64,000 nt of DNA from Ceratothoa steindachneri (Eukaryota; Arthropoda; Malacostraca; Isopoda; Cymothoidae): NCBI GenBank assembly GCA_963969495.1, contig OZ018323.1, positions 83,454,832 to 83,518,831 on the forward strand, in the 5' to 3' direction. Positions within the stretch are counted from its first letter, which is position 1, and the number at the start of each line of letters is the position of its first letter. The notes beneath the pieces were generated by a model that was not told where the DNA came from, ran no database searches, and saw only the letters and a list, made by a program, of their open reading frames with translations. This document shows, one piece after another, positions 1 through 13,304 of this stretch. The position numbers and the translations under genes were made by a program.

Positions 1-1135
1 TACTGCCACCCAAACAGACTCAGAGAGTCTCCCTCATGAAGATAACATTGCTACCTCTTCTACTCCTAAGTTGGAAGTTATTAATCCCCCTAAAAATAAC
101 AATAACGACCCTTCTACAAGTAATGTTTCAGGAACTACAGGAAGTAGTTTCCAGCCCTCGTCCATTGGTACCCAAGTAAACCAACAAGACACTTCCCCTC
201 CCTTATTTTCGCCACACACTGCTAGGAGAACCTCTTGCTTCAAAACGAAATAATGTTCCCCCAAACCAACTTAATGTTACTACTGACACGGCAATAGAAA
301 TCCTCCCTTATACCCGTACCCGCTTGGGGGGTCTTATATCCTCATCTGTTGTCCCTATCCCTAATTATGTTACTTTAATTAACCGTGCTACCCCACTGAG
401 CATTGGATCCTCATTGAACAATCAATCAGTCACTCCTACGAGAATAAATATGTCCCCATTAACTATCTTAATGCTAATGACCACAAGGTGCTTTTCCTCC
501 CTGGAGACATCATCGCTCAGGCAAAGGTACTTCCCGTTTTTGCCTCTTCGGAGGAAACCAACAAAATCTCTCCTGTACGCTCCCAAGATGCCCCCCTAAC
601 CCCTCAACCCGAATTTTGGGTAATAAAGAGGACAAATCTCTTCTTAAAGAAAGGCTTCTCGAGAATATTCAAAAGAGTATCGACTCTTTCCCTTACCTAA
701 AGGATCAAAACACTGAATGCTTTACTTTCCTTTTTTATAAAACACCGGGACGTCTTATCTTTACCCGGAGACGCCTTAGGTCAAACAGATCTTCTCCCCT
801 TCATCATTAAACTTCGCCCAGGTACTAAACCTATCTATCAAGCCCCATACCGTATTCCCCACTCACAACAAATTTTCGTAGAACTTGTGAGCGAGTTGTT
901 AAAACAAAACCTCGTATCCCCCTTTATATCGGAGTTTAACTCCCTGCTTCTTCTTGCAGACAAGGAAGGAGGCAAAGGCCCCGCTTAGTCATAGATTATA
1001 GGGAATTTAATGCCATTACAGTACCAGACAAGTTCCCACTCCCCAATATAGAGGAGATACTTTCACATATAGGACAAGCTACTATCTTCACTTCCTTAGA
1101 TTTGCTTAGCAGCGATCAGCAGGTATAAGTTCATC
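1..1135 (+). mobile_element. Ty3/Gypsy-like pol fragment (protease tail to start of RT), decayed
   Basis: Read across frameshifts on the plus strand, this stretch gives a retroviral-type pol segment. Around 440-530 there is a protease-end-like piece (NYLNANDHKVLFLPGD). Around 760-1,115 the N-terminal part of a Gypsy reverse transcriptase appears, with LRPGTKPIYQAPYRIPHS, then LVIDYREFNAITVPDKFPLP, then TSLDLLS. These match the region before and at the first RT aspartate motif of Ty3/Gypsy elements. Stops and frame changes near 600, 720 and 960 make it a pseudogene. It is cut off near 1,135, just before the left inverted-repeat arm, and its start lies outside the window. No LTR is visible. Confidence 0.75.
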
Positions 1136-1149
1136 CTGATTCCCGGCCT

Positions 1150-1369
1150 ACCCCTGACACCGGAGTGCGCTTCCTTCTTACCTTTTTGGTTTGTTTTTTT
1201 AATTTTTTTTAGCCTGTCATTTTTTATTGTTGTTATTTGTTATTTACATATTGTTATTTGTTTTTTGTTACTTGTTTTTGAATATAGCCTACTAATAGGC
1301 TGGGTCGAGTACGGCGACCTATGCCCAAGTAGGCAGTCGCCAGATGGGCTCGTAAAATAAAAAAAAAAA
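1150..1369 (+). mobile_element. 3' end of a family-1 LINE (5' truncated)
   Basis: The 3' UTR of the family-1 LINE is recognised by comparison with the copies ending at 13,250 and 24,095. It has the conserved block around 1,145-1,185, the terminal hairpin at 1,313-1,341, the AGATGGGCTC block and an A-rich tail at 1,355-1,369. Everything upstream is missing, and the Gypsy fragment takes over within a few bases of 1,150. Confidence 0.75.
1313..1341 (+). other. LINE 3'-terminal hairpin
   Basis: GGCGAC pairs with GTCGCC, enclosing TGCC/GGCA with a six-base loop. It sits about 15 bases before the A-rich tail. The same element recurs at the 3' ends of the other family-1 copies. Confidence 0.75.
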
Positions 1370-2262
1370 TATCCCCTTTCACTTTAACACCGTCGGAGCC
1401 AGCCTCGGGTAGATCCAAAGTAGAAAAGTACGTTTCTCTCCCCCCTCCTGTGCTTTCGTGGGAGACCCCCCAAACTTCTCTGACCGGAGAGGAGGCTTAC
1501 TCCTTCCCTATTCCTTTGGGTGCATGGGATTCCCAATCATGTCCTTCTCTGGAGTCGCCATGAGCAACTCCCTTTCTCCAGCGGCAGTCCCCTTTCTACA
1601 TTCTAAGGGGACTGCTCCTCCCTTAGGAGAGCAAGGGATATCAGGGCCCTTCGACCCGTGCCCCTTAATGTCCTGCGTGCCTGCGCAATCAGATTGCAGG
1701 AGGTCATTATACCTGCCCCCTTCTCTTCTCCGACTGATGCCGGTTCGCTGGCCCAAGACAAGAGAAAAGGTTCCTCGAATTTAATCAGTGAGGTCTTGGT
1801 GGGGATGGCCACATGGAGGCCTTCCCAGAGATGGACTTGGTCCCTGATGTTATTCAGCCCCTTATGGTAGGACATTCCATGAGATCGAACCTGGTCCCGG
1901 AAACTCGTCCCCTGTACTTGGGAGGGATTCGTGCACACAGACTTGTAGACTATACGACTTTTTGGAGGAGGCTGACCTCTTCCACTTTATTCGAGGGTTT
2001 TTTTGTGTGTGTGTGTTTTTTTTTTGTAGGTCACCTGTTCCTGCCCCGAGGGGAGGTGGGCCTAACTCCGAGGCCGGAGCGCGCTTCCTTCTTGCCTTTT
2101 TTTATCGTCCTTTTTTAACGTTTTATTTGATATTTACATATTATTTGTTGTCGTTTTTTTATTTGTTTAGTAACATAGCATAGTAGTAGGCTGTGTTGTG
2201 TACGGTGAATTATGCCCAAGTAGTCAGTCGCCAGATGGGCTCCCAAAATTAAAAATAATATA
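1370..2262 (+). mobile_element. Internally deleted family-1 LINE (ORF1 N-terminus joined to 3' UTR)
   Basis: The first half matches the ORF1 5' region of the full-length copy at 24,095-30,877. The conserved piece SLTGEEAYS near 1,480-1,500 lies next to a Pro/Ser-rich segment. Around 1,940 the sequence jumps straight into the LINE 3' UTR, ending in a decayed hairpin (2,204-2,232) and an A-rich tail. All of ORF2 is absent. It abuts the A-tail of the preceding LINE fragment head-to-tail. An inverse copy lies at 12,335-13,250. It looks like a non-autonomous deletion derivative; whether this form was ever mobilised is unknown. Confidence 0.7.
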
Positions 2263-2410
2263 AAGAGACGCAAACTGAGGGCACCGCTGTCATTCCTGCG
2301 AACTTGGTACGGTTACCATTGACAGAAACTTGATCAAGTTTCAAGACATGTGGTGACTAGGGCGTCCCTAGGGTGCTATATGGAGCGGGTGGTATTATTC
2401 TGTGCCATAC

Positions 2411-2552
<142 letters not shown>

Positions 2553-2597
2553 TTCTCTCTCCTTCTCTCTTTCGTTCTTTCTTTCTTTCTTTCTTGT

Positions 2598-3175
2598 ATA
2601 ATACGGAGTTGGTCCTCCTTTTGCTCTCTGAACAGCGTCAATGTGTCTTGGAATTGATTCATACAGCTTCCTGACTTCATTGAGAGGAAACTTGAGCCAT
2701 TCTTCTTGCAATACCTGCTTCAGCCTTTCAGACACGGCAGTGGAAGGTGACGACTTCTAACTTTTCGCTCCAAGACGCACCACAAATGCTCATTAATATT
2801 AAGATCTGGAAATTGCGGGGGCCACTTCATGTGTTGTAGCTCACTCCTATGCTCTTTATACCAATTCTTAACCACATGCAAGGTGTGTATTGGGGCATTG
2901 TCATCTTGGAAAAAATACTCACCATCAGGGATAAGTGTCTGGACAATGGGATGAACTTGATCTTTCAAAATATTCAGATATTCGTTGCTGTTGATCCTAC
3001 CATGCAGGGCAACGATAGGACCAAGAGAATTCTAACATATGCCTGCCCAAACCATCACTGACCCTCTTCCGTGCTTCACTGTAGGAATAAGGCAGACAGG
3101 ATTAAAAGCTTTCCCGGGTTGCCTCCACACATAATCTCTCTCTGCAGTGTGGAAAAGAGAAAAACTGGACATGAA
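2598..3175 (-). pseudogene. Tc1/mariner-type transposase fragment (left arm)
   Basis: Translated on the minus strand this gives the C-terminal part of a Tc1-type DDE transposase. The second catalytic Asp is in FFQDDNAPIHT and the catalytic Glu in NINEHLW, followed by the typical tail with [11 protein letters not shown]. The N-terminal DNA-binding domain and the first Asp region are missing or decayed, because homology with the right-arm copy stops near 3,175. Compared with the right arm it has several substitutions. It is non-functional. Confidence 0.85.
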
Positions 3176-3189
3176 CTCCAATATCAGAA

Positions 3190-4010
3190 TTCTACTCCCC
3201 TCCAGCCTTCCAAATGTCTTTTATCGAGAAGGTCGATAGCTGGGTTAACCCTTCCTTCCAGCCTATTAAAATAGACCCGAAGGATGGTTTCTACTACCTT
3301 GGCAGAAACCATGAAGGCATTAACGTGCAAGACCTCTCTTCCGCATTTCCATTGCTGGAAGGAAGTTCCGATTCTGCAGAATGCACATTGGGTTCCCAGG
3401 AACACCTTACATCATACAACACACAGTTTCATCGGTCATCAACGAGTGGGCTCGCCAGTGTGGTTGCTTGGCGTTTACGTATCTGGACGACATTCTCCTA
3501 GTGGGTCCCCTCCGACGAATAAGAAAATGTGCATCGTTAGTATTATCCAGTTCCCTTAATATAAATGCTAATAAAAGTGTGCTCACCCCAGTGCGTCACC
3601 TTACTTATCTGGGCATTATAATCAACCTCAAGTCCAAATGTACGGTCCTTACCAGTGAATTAGCCAATAAAGTAAGTAGAATAGTGAAATATCTCAGTGA
3701 ATTTAGTGCACCAGAGAAAACCTGGCTAAGAATGGCAGTTCTAATCAATTTTCTGCTACCTACAATTAAATTACCCTTTATTTGGGTTCAGTTGTCTTTC
3801 AAGCAAATAAGTGATCCAGACCTTTAGATTTCGTTCCCCTTCTTCCATTGATTCATACTAAATGGGTCAAATGGCGCCGTAAAAAGGCAACCCCGTTAAT
3901 AACTTATTGTGACGCTTCGGATCATGGCATGGGTGTTTCCACCATGGGTACTTCTATTGGCTATTTTTTGCGGTACTGCGCTTTATATTTCCGTTCACAA
4001 AAAGTATATA
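3190..4010 (+). pseudogene. Retroelement RT/RNase H fragment, DIRS-like
   Basis: The plus strand read across frameshifts shows an RT core: KIDPKDGFYYL (motif with the first Asp), GTPYIIQHT, then FTYLDDILLVGP with an intact YLDD catalytic pair near 3,480-3,500, and LTYLGIIINLKS downstream. About 100 residues later PLITYCDASDHGMGV resembles the start of the RNase H domain found in DIRS/Ngaro-type elements. No integrase or tyrosine recombinase is visible. Gypsy is an alternative assignment. The copy is cut by the inverted-repeat arm on the left and by (TA)n on the right. Confidence 0.6.
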
Positions 4011-4047
4011 TATATATATTATATAAAAAAAAGAAAGTTACTTCCCC

Positions 4048-4049
<2 letters not shown>

Positions 4050-4125
<76 letters not shown>
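4050..4125. repeat. (TA)n microsatellite
   Basis: A pure TA tract of about 75 bp. Confidence 0.95.
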
Positions 4126-4128
<3 letters not shown>

Positions 4129-4346
4129 AAAAACTCACAAAGTGGCACGTGAAGAAAGCAAAAATATATATGTAACGGTAGGCGCCAGCAATAGCCTAAT
4201 GAAGCCAGAGTTCTACGAAGAATCCAAGTTCCGTTATGATTTAAGGTCGCCAAATATAATGGTACTTGCTGGAGGGTTAACCTTACCCTGGGGGTAAACT
4301 TTCCGTCTCGGGACTCTCGAGACAATTCTTATTGATTGGGTTTAGA
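4126..4346. other. Unassigned intergenic sequence
   Basis: No coding frame, repeat or RNA gene could be recognised here. Confidence 0.5.
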
Positions 4347-4923
4347 CTTACCTTAATATAATTATTAAACTAATTAATTATTAATATTATAAAAATAGCG
4401 ATAGTTATTCTTTTTCTATGTTATTTTAATGCTTCTAGTGTTTTTTTTAAAAAAAACCCGGGTTTTATTGGGCTTTTTCAAAATTGGGGGAGGGGCTGCC
4501 AACCCTGCCTGTTTGAACCAATCATAAGCGCTTGATCATGTTTGGACCAATCACATGCATCCTTTCATACCCGATAGACAATTCTTTTGTCCTTCCCGCT
4601 TTCCCGCCTGAGAGAGGGCGTCAATTTATTAAATTATTCATCATTGTCCTAGACTCCTAGCGTGCTGCCACACCATTACTGGACCGAATTGTCTATCAGG
4701 CATGAAAGGATGCATATGATTGGTCCAAACATGATGAAGCGCTTATGATTGGTTCAAACAGGCAGGGTTGGCAAAACCCCCCACTTTTGAAAAAGCTCAA
4801 TAAAACCCGGTTTTTAAAAAAACAAACAAACACTAAATGCATTAAAGTAAAATAGAAAAAGAATAGCTATCCCTATTTTTATAAATTAATAATTAATTAG
4901 TTTAATAATTATATTAAGGTAAG
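4347..4923. mobile_element. Foldback/MITE-like element with 238 bp inverted arms
   Basis: Left arm 4,347-4,584 and right arm 4,686-4,923 are inverted copies of each other, with an unrelated 101 bp centre. Both outer ends read CTTACC inward. The arms contain AT-rich sequence, a CCCGGGTTTTATTG-like block and paired CCAATCATAAGCGCTT blocks. No coding capacity. Size and symmetry suit a non-autonomous foldback or long-TIR MITE. I could not find a clean target-site duplication, so the superfamily is unknown. Confidence 0.8.
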
Positions 4924-5480
4924 ATCGACAATTGTGGGAACCCATGATAGCTATGACCTGTAGAAGGAAAGATGAATTATGAGTCAGTATCAGAGAAATA
5001 ATCTTAATTTGATACATATTTGTTGAAATTCTAATCATAAATATGCATTTTGAATAAAATAATCATAAGTAGCGTTCATTTGTTGGAAAAAAAGTGTAAT
5101 TTCGAAAAAAACCCGCACAAAACCCGGGTTTCATTCTGGGGGTTTTCGAATCTCTTTTTTTTTTCAAAAAACAAATACTACAAGCATAAATAGAATAGCA
5201 TAGGAAAAGAATAGCTATCTCTTTTTATAATATTAATCATTAATTAGTTTAATAATTATATTATAGTAAGAAAAGATCACTGATCGAGAATTATAGTACC
5301 CATGATAGCCAAAACCTGTAAAAGGAGAGATGGATTATGAGTCAGTATCAGAGAAATAATCTTAATTTGATACATATTTGTTGAAATTCTAATCATAAAT
5401 ATGAATTTTGAATAAAATAATGATAAGTAGCGTTCATTTCTTGACAAAAAAAGTGTAATTTCGAAAAAAAAACTAGGGTT
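4800..5480. repeat. Tandem duplication (period about 350 bp) of the foldback right end plus flank
   Basis: The sequence from about 4,800 to 5,115 (inner right arm plus about 190 bp beyond the foldback) is repeated at about 5,116-5,480 with scattered differences. Shared blocks include TAATTAGTTTAATAATTATATT, shortened here to its first and last parts, and ATTATGAGTCAGTATCAG. Confidence 0.8.
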
Positions 5481-6190
5481 TTTTTCAAATTTCACTTTAA
5501 AAAGCCCCCCCAAACCCGTTTTTTTTATTTGCCAATCCTGCAAACCAGAGTACACGGTTTTATTTGGTCATTGAGTGACTTTTGCTTTTACGTCTGTGAT
5601 TGACCAAAATTAACAGAAGTAACGAATACTTCTATGCTTTTCAAATGTAATGATGTAAAAGTAACATAAAAAACGCAAGTAGAAGTGAAAGTACTCAAAT
5701 ATTGATTACTTTTTCGGGAGTAAAAGTATAACCAAGTGCCTTGAGTAGAGTATTTCGTTACTTCAAAACTCTGGATGTGGCGGGATTTGGCAACTATTAA
5801 CGGGATGTTTCTTAAATGTCAAAAACTAACCAAGCAAATAATTCAAATGCTATCAAAGAACAACTTATATAATAAATTTTTTTTATTACCAGTAAAATTA
5901 ATATAGGTAAGGGAAATCAACGGATATACGTTTAATTAGAGTACGAAAAGCTGCGTTCAAATCGATTAAACTCTGTAATTATAATCAAACTTAATAAAGG
6001 AAAATCTAATGAAGCCAACTTTGTTAAAATGCTTGTATATAATTAAATAATAATAAGATTCTATAATAATGTAAAAAAAATGGAAAAAAATAAAGGAAGT
6101 AGAATCTACAAATTTAATGTCATTTGAAACTCATGTTGAATGTACAAAATTATTTTCATTTTGTAACTTATGTTTGCCGTAAGGTACGAG
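5481..6190. other. AT-rich unassigned sequence
   Basis: Part of this (about 5,545-5,775) is rich in AGTAC/AAGTAAC-like words reminiscent of the ends of some hAT elements, but no matched inverted termini or duplication were found. The rest is AT-rich with no recognisable gene. Confidence 0.4.
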
Positions 6191-6229
6191 TATGAGGCCC
6201 TGAGGTATAATAGATGAATTGGAAAGTGC

Positions 6230-7090
6230 CTCAGGATGGAGATAGCAATATCTGATATCTTTTCAAGTTCCTCCCGAATAAAGAATACTGAATCCAGCGC
6301 CGAAGATTTCTTTAACCTTAAAGAATTCCTGATCACTTTTACTCAGCTTGGAATCAAGAAGAAAAAGAACTCTACCACATAGAGTCATTGAAATAAATTC
6401 ATGCTTTGTGAAGTTCTGCATATATATTTATTAATGTTTCGCCTATCTTCATTAGCCAAACCAGTGTCACAAACATTGGGCAAAATCAGCAAAGCTCATT
6501 TGAGGAATTCGGCTGAATTCCAAGATAAATCATGTGAGGTAAGTTTCAGGGGAAAGAAACTCGTTAGCTTCGATTTGAAGGCGTTATTTACCGATGTCCC
6601 AGTAAATGGTGCTTTAGAGGCAGTGAAGGCAGTAGCACACTTTAATGACTCTGATCTACCTATTAATAAGAGGGATTATATCGGCTGAATATCTTTATTG
6701 GAAGATTTGGTGATTTTATCTTTGAGGGGAGGGAATATAGGCAGCACAGGGGACTAGCAATGTGATTGCCTCTTAGTGCTGTTATGGCATGCTTGCTTAT
6801 GGAAATTTTAGAGACGGAGAAATTTATGAGAGTTATGGAGTGATTCACTTAGGTGGAGGAACGTAGACGATGCTCTGGTTGTAATTCAGGCGGATATTGA
6901 CGAGGTGGATGAAGAGGACAATAAAATTCCTTTCCTAATCACTATGGCCCACAAAGATTCTTAGTATATAAGAAACTCACAAACAAGGACGACTCTATTC
7001 ATTTTCTATTGGGAAAAAGAATTCTATTTATCATAGCTGAAAAGCCGCCAGCTGTCTCGGTTTAATTCCATTTCCAGACGAGAAATGTTC
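6230..7090 (+). pseudogene. Penelope-like retroelement RT fragment
   Basis: The plus strand carries KLVSFDLKALFTDVPVNGAL near 6,560-6,620, which is the characteristic first RT aspartate motif of Penelope-like elements. After frameshifts it is followed by a glycine-rich primer-grip-like stretch, then RNVDDALVV near 6,860 (the D-D catalytic pair, usually YVDD) and EEDNKIPFLIT further on. The first part (6,236-6,420) resembles the sequence at about 8,570-8,740. No GIY-YIG endonuclease domain is visible before the (CA)/(TA) tract. Several stops are present, so it is a pseudogene. Confidence 0.75.
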
Positions 7091-7162
7091 GTTTTATTAC
7101 TCTGCGCCAAATTTTAATTGATATCTGACTTCTCGGCTTCCCGTTTTAATTCCTGACCAGTT

Positions 7163-8480
<1,318 letters not shown>

Positions 8481-8499
8481 TGTAGCGTACGAGAAGTGC

Positions 8500-9147
8500 A
8501 GGCGAGCAGCGGCTTAAAGCGGGCCGTTGATGGAAAAGAGGAGCTTGAAGGCGCTTAAGGATGAATTCTCTTATCGAGAGAAGGCATTATGAAGACCTTC
8601 CAAGCTCCCGCAAGAATAAATAATATTGAATCCAGCTCCAAGATTCATTTTACTTTTGAGGAAATCTCTGATCACGCTTACACAGCCAACAATCAAGAAG
8701 AGCGCTTTCTACTCTTTTGGAGTCAGTGCCTTGTGAATACCAGGCAGTCAAACTAGAATCAAACAGGCAGCCGCCAAGCCGAATCAAGAAAACCATTTGG
8801 CTGCTCCCTCCAAGAGTGGTACAAAACTCGGTGGCAAATCACCCTTGGTACTCACGCCACTCTCTAAATACTCAACCTATGAGCCTTTTGATGATGAATT
8901 TGAATACATTAAAAAAGCCTCCATGGAACTGAAATATCTAGATGGTCTTTTAATTAAATTACGCCAGAAAAAAAATAGCGGACAAAACTCGGGAGGCGAG
9001 GCTCCCGATAAGGAATTAGAAGGGATCATGAACCTGTCCGATCCGCACTCAATGATACAGAGATTAAACAGGTCTCTTAGGAAAGCAAGTACATATATTA
9101 ATAGCGAGCTCTGCGGTAACCAAAGTTGGGGAAATGGTAAAACATAG
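8500..9147 (+). pseudogene. Second Penelope-like fragment (region before RT)
   Basis: The piece around 8,570-8,740 is a diverged copy of 6,236-6,420, which precedes the Penelope-like RT. Downstream an open frame (8,797-9,147, about 116 residues, Lys/Gly/Ser-rich) has no motif I recognise. It may belong to the N-terminal region of the same element type. The RT itself is not present here. Confidence 0.4.
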
Positions 9148-10619
9148 TGTCGTAGGATAAGGTATTCCTTCTTGACCTTGGCTACCCTCCTTAGACATGG
9201 GGAGGGAGGTGAAAAACAAATATAGGGACTGTCTCCTTTTTAAGTACGTGAGGATTAAAGACTAGTGCAAATTCTAATATTGGCCGACTTGGATACTATT
9301 TCAACAGGCTTCGGGTGGTTATAGGATATAAACAAGTGAAACAAAATAAACTTTAATACTAGACAAACAACAAATGAGATTAACAAGAATGATACACTTT
9401 AACTATTACGTTAATCGTCCTGCAAATGAAAATTGAGATGAATTTACAAATAATGATAATGTCTGAGTCGTACGAAGACCAATAATTACTCGAGAGGGGT
9501 CGGGAGGAGACTACGAAGTGAGCCTTGAGGTCGGAGAGAGTCACGCCTCTTTGACGATGAAAAATAAAATGTAATGGCTTACGATTTTCTGGAGACCACG
9601 AGTAGCTATGCGCGTTATTCTTAACTGAGTCCTTCGTCCTTGACCTCCGTCGTTCCGAATAATGGTTTCTGCCTGCAAATCCTAAGGGTGCCGGTTGTCG
9701 CTCGAGAATTGTGTGTCGTTTTTGGATGATTCCAATGACTTCTCTAGATGCTGCGTGAGTACTTTGGGACTACTGCGTGAATCTCGCTTGCGTGAAAGCG
9801 GCGTGGATACAGCTCGCGTCACGATTTACTCATTTGATCATTCCCGGGATGGGGAATATATACGACCCCGCCGGAAGCTCTTTTGTTTCCCGATGAAAGC
9901 GATTCCGACACTGTCCCCAAAGACAGGGCGGTGATGGTTTTAGCGCCATATCGCTAAATGGTGTCCTGGTTCCAGTCTGACTTCGATATCGCTCCGGAAG
10001 TTTACCAAAAGGTTCCGATGGAATGTTCTTCGTCCGTGAGATACTCCTTTTCTCTTTCTGCGCGACTAGCTTTCTCTTCCCCCTCTGACACATAGAAATT
10101 CGCCAGACAAAGATGACAAAGGTATTATTTATCAAATACCCTGTGACGGGTGCGATCGAAGTTATTACAGTAAATCGGGACGAGATATTAATACTAGAAT
10201 CAATGAGCATAAAAGGGATATTAGAACACATTTAATATCAAACGCAACGCAATAGTAGTAAATGTCGATAACTAGCGGCGTACATTATTTCTAACAGGTC
10301 AACCAATCACCGGGATGGATTCTTCCAGCTGGCCAATGGTGCAGTTAGGGTTAAAGCAAATGACGCGGAAAGAGAAGAGTCCAATCACATCAACTGACGA
10401 ACTCGAAAAGAATCCGACCGAGGACGGGCAAAAATGGCCTGGGATGATATATGCTTATACAGGGATCGGACAAAATAATTGGACTAGTAGAAATTTAACA
10501 CCAATGTTTCAATGAGCCATTGTAATACGAATATCCATCCAAATTTCATTGTGAGTGTTTTTTTTTAATTCTAAATACATAGTTTTATTTATCACTTTAA
10601 TGATTATTTGTATTTCTTT
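9148..10619. other. Unassigned sequence
   Basis: About 1.5 kb with short frames only and no motif I can name. Possibly part of an LTR or other element, but nothing supports this directly. Confidence 0.3.
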
Positions 10620-11290
10620 TTCAGATCGTGATATAGATGATAAGATGCGTGACTTCACTGAGATCACAAGGAATGGTCGACATACCAAGGGAAGCAAGTA
10701 ATATTCTCCGACGAGTCCACTTTTTCTCTAGTCCACACTACAGGGAGAGTTTATGTGTGGAGGCAGCCCGGGAAAGCTTTTAATCCTATCTGTCTTATTC
10801 CTACAGTGAAGCACGGAAGAGGGTCAATGATGGTTTGGGCAGCCATATGTTAGAATTCTCTTGGTCCTATCGTTGCCCTGCATGGTAGGATCAACAGCAA
10901 CGAATATCTGAATATTTTGGAAGATCAAGTCTATATCATGATCCAGATATCTTTCCCTGATGGTGAGTGCTTTTTCCAAGATGACAATGCCCCGATACAC
11001 ACCTCGCATGTGGTTAAAAATTGGTATAAAGAGCATAGGAGTGAGCTACAACACATGGAGTGGCCCCCACAATTTCCAGATCTTAATATTAATGAGCATT
11101 TGTGGTGCGTCTTGGAGCGAAAGGTTAGAAGTCGTCACCTTCAACTGCCGTGTCTGAAAGGCTGAAGCAGGTATTGCAAGAAGAATGGCTCAAGTTTCCT
11201 CTCAATGAAGTCAGGAAGCTGTATGAATCAATTCCAAGACACATTGACACTGTTCAGAGAGCAAAAGGAGGACCAACTTCGTATTATATA
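10620..11290 (+). pseudogene. Tc1/mariner-type transposase fragment (right arm), DD36E spacing
   Basis: Plus-strand translation gives a Tc1-type transposase from before the first catalytic Asp (FSDESTFSLVHTTG-like, near 10,700) through RGSMMVWAAI. The second Asp is in CFFQDDNAPIHT and the Glu in NINEHLW near 11,095, then a C-terminal tail. Counting between the second Asp and the Glu gives 36 residues, against 34 in classic Tc1. A DD36E group is known; placing this copy there from spacing alone is inference. The helix-turn-helix region and terminal inverted repeats were not found, and a stop near 10,850 interrupts the frame. Confidence 0.85.
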
Positions 11291-11419
11291 AGAAAGAAAG
11301 AAAGAAAGAACGAAAGAGAGAGAGAGAGAGAAATAAAGAGAGAGGGAGTGAGAAAGATAGGGGAAAGAGAAAGAGGGAGGGAGAGGGAAAGAGAGAGGAA
11401 AAGAGAGGGAGAGAAAAAG
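11291..11419. repeat. GA-rich low-complexity tract
   Basis: Purine-only run of AG/GAAA/GGGA words directly upstream of the TA tract. Confidence 0.9.
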
Positions 11420-12177
<758 letters not shown>

Positions 12178-12334
12178 GTAGGGCACAGAATAATACTGCC
12201 CGCTCCATATAGCACCCTAGGGACGCCCTAGTCACTACATGTCTTAAAATCTGATCAAGTTTCTGTCCCTGGTATCCGTACCAAGTTCGCAGGAATGACA
12301 GCGGTGCCCTCAGTTTGCGTCTCTTTATATTATT

Positions 12335-13250
12335 TTTAATTTTGGGAGCCCATCTGGCGACTGACTACTTGGGCATAATTCACCGTACACAACACAGCCT
12401 ACTACTATGCTATGTTACTAAGCAAATAACCCAAATAAACAACAAATAATCTGTAAATATCAAATAAAACGATAAAAGAAGACAGCAGCTAAAAAAATAA
12501 CAGAAAAACAGATAAAAGGCAAGAAGGAAGCGTGCTCTGGCCTCGGACTTAGGCCCGCCTCCCCCCGGAGCAGGAACAGGCGACCTACAAAAAAATAACA
12601 CACACACACACACAAAAACCCCTCGAATAAAGTGGAAGAGGTCAGCCTCCTCCAAAAAGTCGTATAGTCTACAAGTCTGTGTGCACGAATCCCTCCCAAG
12701 TACAGGGGACGAGTTTCCGGGACCAGGTTCGATCTCATGGAATGTCCTACCATAAGGGGCTGAATAACATCAGGGACCAAGTCCATCTCTGGGAAGGCCT
12801 CCATGTGGCCATCCCCACCAAGACCTCACTGATTAAATTCGAGGAACCTTTTCTCTTGTCTTGGGCCAGCGAACCGGCATCAGTCGGAGAAGAGAAGGGG
12901 GCAGGTATAATGACCTCCTGCAATCTGATTGCGCAGGCACGCAGGACATTAAGGGGCACGGGTCGAAGGGCCCTGATATCCCTTGCTCTCCTAAGGGAGG
13001 AGCAGTCCCCTTAGAATGTAGAAAGGGGACTGCCGCTGGAGAAAGGGAGTTGCTCATGGCGACTCCAGAGAAGGACATGATTGGGAATCCCATGCACCCA
13101 AAGGAATAGGGAAGGAGTAAGCCTCCTCTCCGGTCAGAGAAGTTTGGGGGGTCCCCCACGAAAGCACAGGGGGGGGGAGAGAAACGTACTTTTCTACTTT
13201 GGATCTACCCGAGGCTGGCTCCGACGGTGTTAAAGTGAAAGGGGATATTT
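12335..13250 (-). mobile_element. Internally deleted family-1 LINE (inverse of 1,370-2,262)
   Basis: Same structure as the left-arm copy: ORF1 N-terminal region fused to the 3' UTR, hairpin at 12,356-12,384, A-rich tail toward 12,335. Its 5' end abuts the A-tail of the next LINE at 13,250. The 3' UTR has a (GT)n expansion and several differences from the left arm. Confidence 0.7.
12356..12384 (-). other. Decayed LINE 3'-terminal hairpin
   Basis: One strand of the outer stem (GTCGCC on the minus strand) and the AGATGGGCTC block are kept. The partner strand has changed to GGTGAA, so the stem is largely lost. Confidence 0.6.
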
Positions 13251-13275
13251 TTTTTTTTATTTTACGAGCCCATCT

Positions 13276-13304
13276 GGCGACTGCCTACTTGGGCATAGGT
13301 CGCC
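13276..13304 (-). other. LINE 3'-terminal hairpin
   Basis: Outer stem GGCGAC/GTCGCC intact, inner stem TGCC/GGCA, followed by AGATGGGCTC and an A-rich tail on the minus strand. Same as the left-arm copy at 1,313-1,341. Confidence 0.8.

Noticed and set aside
5545..5775. Possible hAT terminus rich in AAGTAAC/AGTAC words
   Set aside because: No matching inverted termini with an 8 bp duplication; kept only as a remark.
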